Shown: piece after piece, positions 16,666 through 24,665 of the stretch | Layout: every line of letters begins with the position of its first letter | Numbering within the stretch: position 1 is the first letter of the stretch | Source: Longimicrobium sp. | Lineage (GTDB): Bacteria; Gemmatimonadota; Gemmatimonadetes; Longimicrobiales; Longimicrobiaceae | Length of the DNA: 64,000 nt | NCBI RefSeq assembly: GCF_036388275.1 | Contig: NZ_DASVSF010000002.1 | Coordinates: 1-64,000, forward strand | Direction: 5' to 3' | The notes under the pieces: generated by a model | What the model saw: only the letters and a program-made list of their open reading frames with translations | The model's database searches: none | Told to the model about the DNA's origin: nothing | Program-made: the position numbers and the translations under genes

Positions 16666-18194
16666 TCCGCACGGGACGCGCCGCCGAGGCATGCTAGCGG
16701 CGCTTCGGCTACTGTCCAATTCGTTGCCGTCCGGGTGCGGTTCTCCAGCGCGGCACTCCGGAACGCCCGACTTCCCGCACTGCTATCGCACAGGTCGATT
16801 GCGCGCGAGAGGAACTTGCCGTTGTTGAGGATCGACATCAGCGCCTCGAGCTGCAGGTAGTCAGAGGCCTTGAGACCGGTGTAGCGGCGTTGGTTGTACT
16901 CGAGGAACGGCAGCAGCTTGCCGTTCAGGTGCTGGAGATCCCAGCCCATCTCGCCGTGCAGATACTCCGCGTGCTCCCGGTACACATTGGTGCCCGGCAC
17001 CGGCGTAAAGAGCATGGGGATCACCGACCCGACCATGTGGTGGACATAGGTGACGCCGTCCATGATGTCCTGCAGGTTGTCGTCCGGAAGGCCGAAGAGG
17101 ACGAACGCGTTGATCTCTTCAGTCCGCGGCTTGAACCCCGCGCGGATGGCTGCATCGAGCGCCGCCTCGAAAGAGGCGGTGCTGGCGTGCCTGCGGTTCC
17201 ATCCTTCATTTGTCTCCCACTTCAGCGTTTCGAACGGGAGGTGCACTTTCCGGAACCCGGCCTTTTTCATCACCCGCAGCGTCTCATAGTCCAGCAGGCG
17301 CGTTTCGAACCCTTCCGGCGCATAGAGCGTGACCTTCAGGCCCCTTTCGATGATCAGTTCCAAGATGCGCTTCAAATGACCGCGCAGCACGAGCGCGTTA
17401 TCCTCGTAGAAGCCGAAGTGCCGGATCCCGAACCGGCGCATCTTGTCCTCGATCTCGTCGACAACGTCTTCGGCCTCGCGGCCGCGGACCTTGTTGGAGC
17501 CGCCGTTCAGGGTTCTCGCCGCGCAGTAGTTGCAGTCCCACGGGCAACCGCGGCTACTGGTGAGGATCGCGTACGTCGGGGGCGTCTCATAAAGCGAGAG
17601 GTCGGTTCGGCACTCGCTGGCCGCCTTGAGTTCGCCCATGAAAACATAGTCCGCGCCGCCCAGGTTCCGGGCCGCGTGGTCGGGCGCGAGGGTGGGGTAA
17701 ATCCCACCAACGCAGATGCGGGCGCCCGGAAACAGCTCCCGCGCGAGGAGCACCGCGTCTCGGGTGCTTTCCCACCAATAGGTCATCACCGAGCCGATCC
17801 ACACCTCGTCCGGGCGAGGCATGGACCCCATGCGCTGCCTGACCTCATCCCAAGACAGCCCGAAGTGCCAGATGGCTCGGCTGATGTCGCCCCGCACATA
17901 GGCGGCCGGCCCCTCGACAGCCTTGTGCCGCCGCTTGGTTACGAACCCCTTGGCGTCGGCCTCCATGCAGTCGATGAGGGTGACGTCATAGCCTTGGGTG
18001 CGGAGATAGGTCGCGATCCTGAGCAGGCCGGCGGGCTGGCTCCAGCGTGCCCAGTACTGGGCGTCGTAGACAGGCGGGTTCAGCAGCAGTACGCGCCGGA
18101 ACCCCGCGGGTCCGCTAGGCACGTAGAGGCTATCCGAACCCACCAACTCCGGTTGCCTGAGTGCCGGGGCGCCGGGTACGTGGATGGCGCTCAT
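16662..18194 (-). CDS. B12-binding radical SAM protein
   Basis: 510 residues. An N-terminal B12-binding-like Rossmann domain (VLLLNPPVYD, YLRTQGYDVTLIDC, ICVGGIYPTLAPDHA) is followed by the radical SAM core with the cluster motif CPWDCNYC (Cys217, Cys221, Cys224) and a TIM-barrel (YAPEGFETRLLD, VHLPFETL, FVLFGLPDDN). The family includes methyltransferases and ring-forming enzymes; the reaction cannot be deduced. The ATG at 18194 overlaps the stop of the upstream paralogue as ATGA, showing translational coupling. An upstream in-frame start at 18266 would run into that paralogue. Confidence 0.88.
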   Translation of the reverse strand: MSAIHVPGAPALRQPELVGSDSLYVPSGPAGFRRVLLLNPPVYDAQYWARWSQPAGLLRIATYLRTQGYDVTLIDCMEADAKGFVTKRRHKAVEGPAAYVRGDISRAIWHFGLSWDEVRQRMGSMPRPDEVWIGSVMTYWWESTRDAVLLARELFPGARICVGGIYPTLAPDHAARNLGGADYVFMGELKAASECRTDLSLYETPPTYAILTSSRGCPWDCNYCAARTLNGGSNKVRGREAEDVVDEIEDKMRRFGIRHFGFYEDNALVLRGHLKRILELIIERGLKVTLYAPEGFETRLLDYETLRVMKKAGFRKVHLPFETLKWETNEGWNRRHASTASFEAALDAAIRAGFKPRTEEINAFVLFGLPDDNLQDIMDGVTYVHHMVGSVIPMLFTPVPGTNVYREHAEYLHGEMGWDLQHLNGKLLPFLEYNQRRYTGLKASDYLQLEALMSILNNGKFLSRAIDLCDSSAGSRAFRSAALENRTRTATNWTVAEAPLACLGGASRAD

Positions 18195-19564
18195 GCCGCA
18201 CCCCGCAGGCGGTGACGAGGCGCGGGAAGCTGGAGGCTGCCCTTTACGGCCTGCTCGGGATTCCACGCCTCCCGCGCGAGGCTGTCGCGGAATAGTCGAG
18301 CCATCAGAGAGTCTCCCAGAAAATCGAACGTATGCTCGCGGTACTTGGCGTTGAGTACGGTTGCGAGGCCAAGCACGTTCAGGTAGTCGCGGTAGGTGGC
18401 GCCGTTTTGCGCCCGGAGCGGGAAGAGCTTCCCGTTCATGTCTTCCGGATCGCTCCCTGGCATTTCAGCCGCGGCGGGCTGGTAGGGCCACACCACGACG
18501 GAGCCCAGCGCGTGGGAGGCAGCCGTCAACACGCGGGCGCGTTCGTCCAGGTCTTCGCCGGGGCGTCCCAAGCAGATTCCCGCTGCGAGTTCATCGCTGC
18601 GTGCGCGGAAGCCGGCCTTGTGGCAGAGCATCGCAGCCCGGGTGCAGTCTTCGATGAAGCGCTCCGTCCCGCCTTCCGGGATGTTGCGGTCGTCCGCGAA
18701 GAACAGCTGGCGGAATCCAGCCTTCCGCATCAGCTCCGGCAGGTGCGGGTGGGCTATGAGCTCGTCGGGGGCCAGAGTCCCGCTCGAGACGAAGGATACT
18801 CGACGCGGTTTGCGTGCGACGACCTGCTCGAGAATGGAGGTGAGGAGGTCCGGGTGGCTGCCAGCTAATCCGTGCTCCGCGAACGCGAACAGGGTGGTCC
18901 CGTGCTTTGAGGCTGTAAAAATGTCCCCCAACACCTGGTCCGCGCTCCTCGTTCCGCCTGCTGTATGCAGGTACCCGATCGCCAACTTGCCGGCTGGGAG
19001 CCCCCAGGAAGGAGATCTGGCGAGGGTGTCGTCCGGTAGGGTGATGGGCAAAGCGCCCGCAACGGTGGCCGCGTGGTCCGGAAACAGGGCGGCATAGGGG
19101 CCAACGACCTCGATCGTGGCGCGCGGAAACGCTTCGCCGGCGAGTTCAGCGACCTCGCGGACTCCACGCCACCAGAAGCTCGTACCGCACTCCACCACGA
19201 CCCGCGCCGGTGCGGGTCCCACATTGAGGAGCGAGCGCATCACCCTGGCCAGTTCAGACCGAGCCCGCCCGTACCTCCACCGATCCACCCGCTGCCCATC
19301 GAGATCCAAATTGCCCCACTTCTCACGGCGAAGGCGACTTCCCTTCGGCATCGCTAGCGCGTCTAGGTACTTCACCACAACTCCGTCGGCCTGCAGCAAC
19401 GCCGCGTAGCGTAAGAGCGACAGCGCCTGCTGCCACTTTCCCCAAGGAAAACGCGTGTCATACACCGGAGGGTGCACGAGAAGCACCGGCGGGGCACCTG
19501 GCTGCGGAGCTGCGCCCTCCGCCGAGCGCGGGTTAGGCGCGCGTGGCTTTGTCGATTCGCTCAT
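18191..19564 (-). CDS. radical-SAM-like paralogue lacking the iron-sulfur cysteines
   Basis: 457 residues, parallel in architecture to the next gene: LLVHPPVYD at the start of a B12-type domain, VVGPYAALFPDHAATVAGAL matching the partner's GGIYPTLAPDHA region, FRARSDELAAGICLGRPGED matching FKPRTEEINAFVLFGLPDDN, and EDMNGKLFPLRAQNGATYRDYL matching the partner's C-terminus. Where the partner has CPWDCNYC this protein reads YLHTAGGTRSADQV, with no CxxxCxxC. It is therefore probably a non-catalytic partner or scaffold. It overlaps the ArsR stop by 32 bases and the partner's start by 4. Confidence 0.8.
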   Translation of the reverse strand: MSESTKPRAPNPRSAEGAAPQPGAPPVLLVHPPVYDTRFPWGKWQQALSLLRYAALLQADGVVVKYLDALAMPKGSRLRREKWGNLDLDGQRVDRWRYGRARSELARVMRSLLNVGPAPARVVVECGTSFWWRGVREVAELAGEAFPRATIEVVGPYAALFPDHAATVAGALPITLPDDTLARSPSWGLPAGKLAIGYLHTAGGTRSADQVLGDIFTASKHGTTLFAFAEHGLAGSHPDLLTSILEQVVARKPRRVSFVSSGTLAPDELIAHPHLPELMRKAGFRQLFFADDRNIPEGGTERFIEDCTRAAMLCHKAGFRARSDELAAGICLGRPGEDLDERARVLTAASHALGSVVVWPYQPAAAEMPGSDPEDMNGKLFPLRAQNGATYRDYLNVLGLATVLNAKYREHTFDFLGDSLMARLFRDSLAREAWNPEQAVKGSLQLPAPRHRLRGAA

Positions 19565-19907
19565 TGAGGAAGTCCCGGATTGTATCGGTTTTCAAGGAGT
19601 AGTAGGCCACCTTCCCTTCCGGCCGCTTGCGGACGACACCGGCCGACCGGAGCGCCGACAACGCATGGGAAACGGAGGACTGCTTGAGCGGGTGCAGGAG
19701 TTCGACGAATTCCGAGACGCAGATTTCCCGTTCGTGTGTCAGTGCCCAGACGATGCGTACCCGCGTCGCGTCGGTCAGCACCCGCATCTCGTCCACGATT
19801 CGTTCGACGACGTCCGCATTCAGGCGCGTCCGGAGGCGCTCGACCTTGGCAGGATCGGTGCAGCCCGGGGGCGGAGCCTGCGCTTCGGGGGTGGGCTCGC
19901 GTAACAT
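19533..19907 (-). CDS. ArsR/SmtB-family winged-helix regulator
   Basis: 124 residues from ATG 19907 (an ATG at 19937 lies within the operator-like palindrome and is less likely). The winged helix is clear: LTDATRVRIVWALTHE, ICVSEFVELL, SSVSHALSALRSAGVVRKR and the wing GKVAYYSL. Cysteines occur in GCTDP near the N-terminus and in ICVSE, which replaces the metal-binding ELCVC box of ArsR with a single Cys, so the inducer is uncertain. First gene of a tightly overlapping unit with the two radical SAM-like genes. Confidence 0.9.
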   Translation of the reverse strand: MLREPTPEAQAPPPGCTDPAKVERLRTRLNADVVERIVDEMRVLTDATRVRIVWALTHEREICVSEFVELLHPLKQSSVSHALSALRSAGVVRKRPEGKVAYYSLKTDTIRDFLNERIDKATRA

Positions 19908-19921
19908 GGTTAAAAGAACAT

Positions 19922-19937
19922 ATGTACACGTGAACAT
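19922..19937. promoter_or_regulatory. candidate ArsR operator
   Basis: ATGTACACGTGAACAT is a 16-base palindrome (centre CACGTG) with one mismatched pair. It starts eight bases downstream of the -10 box, across the expected transcription start, ideal for repression by the ArsR protein encoded next. Confidence 0.6.
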
Positions 19938-19944
19938 GCATAGT

Positions 19945-19973
19945 AATGTAATGCTCTGAGAAACAGGTGTCCA
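19945..19973 (-). promoter_or_regulatory. promoter of the arsR/radical SAM genes
   Basis: On the minus strand TGGACA (19973-19968), 17 bases, TACATT (19950-19945), followed by the palindromic operator. The whole 19910-19980 stretch is AT-rich against its surroundings. Confidence 0.55.
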
Positions 19974-20146
19974 GCATTTTGGCGCACGACCACAGGTGAC
20001 ATCTGCTTCCTCTGGCTCTCGGCCGCGCCGTGCACGTCCTAGTAGTGTCTTCTCTTAATTTTGCGGGCCACTCTCCGTAAACGGTTTATCAGGTTCAGCG
20101 GTTCGTCCATTAGTGGAGGACGCGGGTGCCGGAGGGACAGGGACGA

Positions 20147-20854
20147 ATGGAGCCTATGCCCGGCTTGCCATCGAGGCGAGCGGCGGCATTCGGCCCGGCG
20201 GTTGCGGATCGCCAAGGATGGCCGCGGCGGCCGGTGCATCCCACCCATCCCAGAACACGCGGTAGTTCCGATGCGCCCGCATCCATCCCCCCGGACAAGC
20301 CTCCCACCCGCTGGAAAGCGCTGACGGAGGGCCAGCGCGCCACGTGGCGGGAACTGCACCGCCTGGACCTGCCTCTGGCTGGACTCTTCCTGCGCAGGAT
20401 TCGGCTCATGGCCGGGATCGGCGAGCCGGGAGTCTCGTACCTGGTAGCGCACGCCGGGCGCGAGCTGAGCAACGGCTTAATGCGCCACTTGGTGAGCGAC
20501 GTGGGGGTGCCCTCGAACGAGGACGCGGGGGCGGAGCCCACCCTCGAAGCACGGGAACCGCCGCCGCCTGAAGGTGGCGGCGGCGTGGGCAAGAAAAACC
20601 TCCGCCTATCGGTAGCGTGCGAGCCTCCCGAACACCCAACCGCTTCTGACCTCGCCAGGTACCAACTCCACCTGGACGCGGAGCCAGCCGCCTTTTCGCT
20701 CGTAGACGATGAGGTCGCTACCGGGCGCGAGTACCGCGCCAACCTTGCCGGCCGTGGTGCTGGGACCATCGCGGAGCCAGGCGGACCGTATGACCCTCGC
20801 TGGCCGCGGCGGGTTCTCGGCGATCTGCAGCAGGCTGTCCAGGGTCGCTCCTAG
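20147..20854 (+). CDS. hypothetical protein, probably a 3'-damaged gene fragment
   Basis: The central part (about 20310-20500) reads like true protein: TWRELHRLDLPLAGLFLRRI, then a VSYLVAHAGRELSNGLMRHL segment, a pattern I associate with the N-terminal region of longer uncharacterised bacterial proteins. Upstream is Pro/Arg-rich and poorly supported. Downstream of about 20600 the frame runs antisense to the SH3 gene for some 250 bases, so the natural C-terminus seems lost. ATG 20147 has GGGA upstream. Treat as a remnant. Confidence 0.35.
   Translation: MEPMPGLPSRRAAAFGPAVADRQGWPRRPVHPTHPRTRGSSDAPASIPPDKPPTRWKALTEGQRATWRELHRLDLPLAGLFLRRIRLMAGIGEPGVSYLVAHAGRELSNGLMRHLVSDVGVPSNEDAGAEPTLEAREPPPPEGGGGVGKKNLRLSVACEPPEHPTASDLARYQLHLDAEPAAFSLVDDEVATGREYRANLAGRGAGTIAEPGGPYDPRWPRRVLGDLQQAVQGRS
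20558..20585. terminator. GC-rich hairpin downstream of the SH3 gene
   Basis: CCGCCGCC (20561-20568) pairs with GGCGGCGG (20576-20583) around a seven-base loop. It lies 23 bases beyond the minus-strand stop at 20606. A TTTTTC run lies before, not after, the stem on that strand, so it is not a classic terminator. Confidence 0.35.
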
Positions 20855-21670
20855 GTCCTCCACATGCTGCCCAAGTGAAATCTCGCGCTGGCGCACCTCC
20901 TCCTGCGCGTCCCCGTCACGCCAGCGACCCCACTCGTATCCGGAGAACTCCGCGGCCACCGGAAGCATGACGATCAGAATCAACGTCAGCGGCCGCCGGG
21001 CCGCGTCCGGAACGCCCAGCGAGCCGAGCAGGTCGAGGAAATACTGCTCGATGCTGCGGTTGTCGACGCAAGCGTTGAAGCTCTCCTCCGCTTGCTCGGC
21101 CAGGTCCTCCGCGATTGCGTGTGCCCAGTCTGGAATCCGGTCCCGCATGTCATCGAAGGCGGTCGGCAAAGCGAACGCGACGGCGTCGAGTGCGTTGTGT
21201 ATCCGGAAGCCGAAGTCGGGCGTCGGCACCACCAAACGTTCCGTGAGGGCGCGAATGGACGTCTGGGCTATCACAGTGGTGAGCGACGAAAACCATCGCT
21301 CCTGCGCGGCGAGGATGCCCTCGATCGGGAGATTGGGCGTTCGGGAGGCGGCTTCGCGCGCTATTTCGCTCATCGCGAGCACCGACGCGAAGCTCGAGCT
21401 GCTCACCGCCCGATCGGCGTACTCCCGAATCAACTCTGCCCGATCCACGAGCGAGCTCAGCGCGCCACTGACGTCATTGTGCAGCCGCATCATCTCCTGC
21501 CGCGTCTCGGCTTCACGGATCAGTTGGGCCATCGGACCCTCGAAGCGTAGTCGGTCCTCCAGGATCGCCATCTCTGTGGCCGAAGTGAGCCCGAGGCTTC
21601 GGAGCTCGCGCTGAATCCGCAGCGAACTCTCCACGTCCCGGATGCTGATCCCGCCCGGTATCTTTACCAT
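20606..21670 (-). CDS. membrane protein with C-terminal bacterial SH3 domain
   Basis: 354 residues from ATG 21670 (a GTG at 21694 would add eight). Mostly helical N-terminal 230 residues without a recognised family, one membrane segment near 235-255 (PLTLILIVMLPVAAEFSGY), and a C-terminal SH3b domain from about 295 (VIRSAWLRDGPSTTAGKVGA, GWLRVQ, GWVFGRLARY). SH3b domains typically bind peptidoglycan or peptides; the helical part is unassigned. It lies alone between the accessory island and the pilus genes. Confidence 0.7.
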   Translation of the reverse strand: MVKIPGGISIRDVESSLRIQRELRSLGLTSATEMAILEDRLRFEGPMAQLIREAETRQEMMRLHNDVSGALSSLVDRAELIREYADRAVSSSSFASVLAMSEIAREAASRTPNLPIEGILAAQERWFSSLTTVIAQTSIRALTERLVVPTPDFGFRIHNALDAVAFALPTAFDDMRDRIPDWAHAIAEDLAEQAEESFNACVDNRSIEQYFLDLLGSLGVPDAARRPLTLILIVMLPVAAEFSGYEWGRWRDGDAQEEVRQREISLGQHVEDLGATLDSLLQIAENPPRPARVIRSAWLRDGPSTTAGKVGAVLAPGSDLIVYERKGGWLRVQVELVPGEVRSGWVFGRLARYR

Positions 21671-22050
21671 CTGCTGCCTCGCTGTGGTTGACACTCTGGG
21701 CGCGGTCTCCTGCCTGCCGCGCCTCCTTGTGCATACGCCGCGAGCCGCAGATCGGTTTCCCTCGTGCGAGCGACATCCGATTCTGTCGCGGCCGGATGTT
21801 GCTCCATGTGAAATGCAAATACCAGGACAGCAGAAGGCGCCAGAGTTTTCCCTGGCGCCTTCTGCGCAACTGCATCTGTGTCAGTACGTTACGTGCACAG
21901 GGGCTGTCGGATAGATGGCGGCGGAACCCCGGGAGAACATTCCTCCGCGCCTCCGGGCTGTGCTCGGGATACACGTCCATTCGCCGACATCGGATTAATC
22001 CACTGAGATACGAAGATCAAATCCGTTGTACGCGATCGCCCAGCCGATCC
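21671..22050. other. intergenic region with a long hairpin
   Basis: 380 bases between the SH3 gene start and the pilC stop. Apart from the 14-base-pair hairpin at 21830-21865 nothing is recognised. The part nearest 21670 should carry the SH3 gene promoter. Confidence 0.4.
21830..21865. terminator. 14-bp perfect hairpin downstream of the pilus operon
   Basis: GCAGAAGGCGCCAG (21830-21843) and CTGGCGCCTTCTGC (21852-21865) pair perfectly around AGTTTTCC. It is about 185 bases past the pilC stop and upstream of the SH3 gene. Probably a transcription terminator or a small structured RNA; no T-run. Confidence 0.5.
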
Positions 22051-23253
22051 CTACCCCTGCGCCGTCTGGATCATGTCGAACATGGGCATGTACATGGCCA
22101 CCACCATCCCGCCGATCACCACGCCCATCACCACGATCATGATGGGCTCCAGGATGGAGGTGAGCGCGCTGACCGCCGCGTCCACCTCGTCGTCGTAGAA
22201 GTCGGCGATCTTGGAAAGCATGTCGTCCAGGCCGCCCGTCTGCTCGCCCACGTTGATCATCTGCACCACCATGGGCGGAAACACGCCCGACGCCTTGAGC
22301 GGCTCGGCGATGGTGGCGCCGCTGGCGATGCTGGCGCGCGAGGCCATCACCGCGTCGTGGATCACGCGGTTGCCCGACGTGCGCGCGGTGATCTGCAGCC
22401 CCTCCAGGATGCTCACGCCCGAGCTCACCAGCGTGCCCAGCGTGCGGGTGAAGCGCGACACCGCCGACTTGCGCAGCATGTCGCCCAGCACGGGCATGCG
22501 CAGCAGGAAGCGGTCGATGGCCAGCTGCCCCGTGTCGGTCTTGTACCAGCGCCGGATCGCGAACACGAACCCCACGATGCCCAGCACGATGAAGAAGATG
22601 TAGTTCTGCAGGAACGAGCTCAGCGCCAGCACCAGGCGGGTGGGCGCCGGCAGGTCCAGCCCGGCCTCCATGAAGATGGTGGCGAACACCGGCACCACCT
22701 TCCACAACAGGATGGTGGTGGCCAGGATCACCACCGTCAGCATGACGGCCGGGTAGGTCATGGCACCCTTGATCTTGCGGACCAGGGCGTCGTTCTTTTC
22801 CAGGAACTGCGCCAGGCGCAGCAGGATGATGTCCAGGATGCCGCCCGCCTCGCCGGCGGCCACCATGTTCACGTACAGCTCGGTGAACACCTTGGGGTGC
22901 TTGCGCATGCCGTCGGCCAGCGTCATGCCGGCCTGGATGTCGTTGAGCACCGCGCTGATGATGGACTGGAAGTTCTTGTTCTCGGTCTGCTCGGCCAGAA
23001 TGGTCAGGCTCTGCACCAGCGGCAACCCCGAGTTGATCATGGTGGCGAACTGGCGCGTGAAGATCACCACCTCACGGGTCTTGATCCCCGTGCCGAAGGT
23101 GATGTTGATCTCCTTGGCCTTGGCGTTCACCGAGACGGGCTTCAGCCGCTGCCGCACCAGGAAGCCCACCACCTCGTCGCGGGTGGGCAGGTCGATCTCG
23201 CCGGTCGTAATCTCGCCGCTGGCCGCGCGGGCGCTGTACGCAAAAACGGGCAT
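22051..23253 (-). CDS. pilC: type IV pilus inner-membrane platform protein PilC
   Basis: 400 residues, the usual length. Two GspF/PilC repeats, each with a cytosolic helical bundle and a membrane hairpin: FTRQFATMINSGLPLVQSL with MVAAGEAGGILD, and FTRTLGTLVSSGVSILEGL with MINVGEQTGGLDDML. Membrane segments near 170-190, 220-240 and 375-395. PilC anchors the PilB and PilT motors. Third gene of the order pilB-pilT-pilC on this strand; 88 bases with a repeat element separate it from pilT. Confidence 0.96.
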   Translation of the reverse strand: MPVFAYSARAASGEITTGEIDLPTRDEVVGFLVRQRLKPVSVNAKAKEINITFGTGIKTREVVIFTRQFATMINSGLPLVQSLTILAEQTENKNFQSIISAVLNDIQAGMTLADGMRKHPKVFTELYVNMVAAGEAGGILDIILLRLAQFLEKNDALVRKIKGAMTYPAVMLTVVILATTILLWKVVPVFATIFMEAGLDLPAPTRLVLALSSFLQNYIFFIVLGIVGFVFAIRRWYKTDTGQLAIDRFLLRMPVLGDMLRKSAVSRFTRTLGTLVSSGVSILEGLQITARTSGNRVIHDAVMASRASIASGATIAEPLKASGVFPPMVVQMINVGEQTGGLDDMLSKIADFYDDEVDAAVSALTSILEPIMIVVMGVVIGGMVVAMYMPMFDMIQTAQG

Positions 23254-23273
23254 GAGCGGGTCAGGTTAGGGAG

Positions 23274-23336
23274 AAGTACCAAGTGCAAAGTACCAAGTGC
23301 CTGGTACTTGGTACCTGGTACTTGGCACTAGGTACT
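23274..23336. repeat. clustered direct and inverted 13-base repeats between pilT and pilC
   Basis: Two direct copies of AAGTACCAAGTGC (23274-23286, 23288-23300) are followed by inverted copies (TGGTACTTGGTACC at 23302, TGGTACTTGGCACTAGGTACT at 23316). The segment can fold into alternative stems. It may act as a transcript-processing or attenuation element between the motor and platform genes, or be a dispersed repeat. Confidence 0.65.
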
Positions 23337-23341
23337 GTCGT

Positions 23342-24466
23342 TCAGTTCGGCACCGGCTCGCCCACCATGCGCAGGAACTCGGTGGGGTCCGACGTGCGCT
23401 TCACGCACTCCTCCAGCGACACCTCGCGCTGCACGTACAGCTGGTACAGGGCGTCGTTCAGCGTCTGCATGCCGTGCTTCTTGCCGGCCTGCATGGCCGA
23501 GTAGATCTGGTGGATCTTGTCGTCGCGGATGCAGGCGCGCACGGCCTGCGTGCACACCATGATCTCGCACGCCATCGACCGGCCCCGGCCGCGCGCCTTG
23601 GGCAGCAGCTGCTGGGTGACCACGCCCTCCAGCACGAACGCCAGCTGCGCGCGGATCTGCGGCTGCTGGTGCGAGGGGAACACGTCGATCACGCGGTTGA
23701 TGGTCTCGGCCGCGGAGTTGGTGTGCAGCGTGGCCAGGCACAGGTGGCCCGTTTCGGCGATGGTCAGCGCGGCCTGCACCGTTTCCAGGTCGCGAAGCTC
23801 GCCCACCAGGATCACGTCGGGGTCCTGCCGAAGCGCGTACTTCAGCGCCCGCCCGAAGCTCTGCGTGTCGCTGCCCACCTCCCGCTGGTTCACCATGCAC
23901 CCCTGGTGGCGGTGGATGAACTCGATGGGGTCTTCGATGGTCAGGATGTGGCCGCGCCGCTCCTTGTTGATCTTGTCGACCATGGCGGCCAGCGTGGTGC
24001 TCTTCCCCGAGCCGGTGGGGCCCGTCACCAGCACCAGCCCGCGCGGCTTCTCGGCCAGCTTCTGGATGATGGGAGGCAGCCGCAGCTCCTCGAACGTCTG
24101 GATCTTGAAGGGGATCTGGCGGATGGCCAGGGCCACGCACCCGCGCTGGCGGTACACGTTGCCGCGGAAGCGCGCCAGGTTCTGGATGCCGAAGCTGAAG
24201 TCCAGCTCGTCCTCGGTCTCGAACCGCTTCTTCTGGTTCTCGGTAAGGATGCTGTACGTCAGCTGAAGGCAGTCCTTGGGGGTGAGGATGTAGTCCACCC
24301 CGCTGTCGGTGATGTGCCCGTCCACCCGCAGCTTGGGGCGCTCCCCCGCCGTCACGTGAAGGTCCGACGCGCCGCGCTCGATCATCTCTTCCAGCAGGGC
24401 GCGCAGGTTCAGGCTGCGGGCGGCCTCGGGGGCGGCGGCGCGCGGGGCCTCGGTGGCGATGCTCAT
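23342..24466 (-). CDS. pilT: type IV pilus retraction ATPase PilT
   Basis: 374 residues. ATG 24466 has a GAAAGG ribosome binding site; a 60-codon upstream extension is noise. Walker A VTGPTGSGKSTT lies near 155, the Asp box and Walker B region LVGELRDLETVQAAL near 225, and the His box HLCLATLHTN near 250. AIRQIP-type sequences before Walker A are typical of PilT. It powers pilus retraction in twitching and DNA uptake. A 22-residue Ala/Pro N-terminal extension precedes the family core. Confidence 0.95.
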   Translation of the reverse strand: MSIATEAPRAAAPEAARSLNLRALLEEMIERGASDLHVTAGERPKLRVDGHITDSGVDYILTPKDCLQLTYSILTENQKKRFETEDELDFSFGIQNLARFRGNVYRQRGCVALAIRQIPFKIQTFEELRLPPIIQKLAEKPRGLVLVTGPTGSGKSTTLAAMVDKINKERRGHILTIEDPIEFIHRHQGCMVNQREVGSDTQSFGRALKYALRQDPDVILVGELRDLETVQAALTIAETGHLCLATLHTNSAAETINRVIDVFPSHQQPQIRAQLAFVLEGVVTQQLLPKARGRGRSMACEIMVCTQAVRACIRDDKIHQIYSAMQAGKKHGMQTLNDALYQLYVQREVSLEECVKRTSDPTEFLRMVGEPVPN

Positions 24467-24665
24467 GGGATTGCCTTTCAGGTACTTCCGTGGAGGGTCG
24501 CTCGGCCGGTCGGGCGAGGCCGCCCGCCTGGGGCGATCCGCACGAAACCGTGCAACGTGCAAGGCGCCTCCCCCGGCAACAAGCCAGTGGCGGCGCGGAT
24601 TTTCGTTCGCTGGCCCTCGCAGGAGCCAAGAACCGTGCCGCCGCAAACGGTTTGTGCGCCGCCGC

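Noticed and set aside
19533..19907. Arsenic-resistance operon
   Set aside because: The regulator is ArsR-like, but its metal box has a single Cys, and no arsenite permease, reductase or methyltransferase follows.
23274..23336. Possible CRISPR array
   Set aside because: Units are 13 bases, adjacent and in both orientations, with no spacers and no cas genes nearby.
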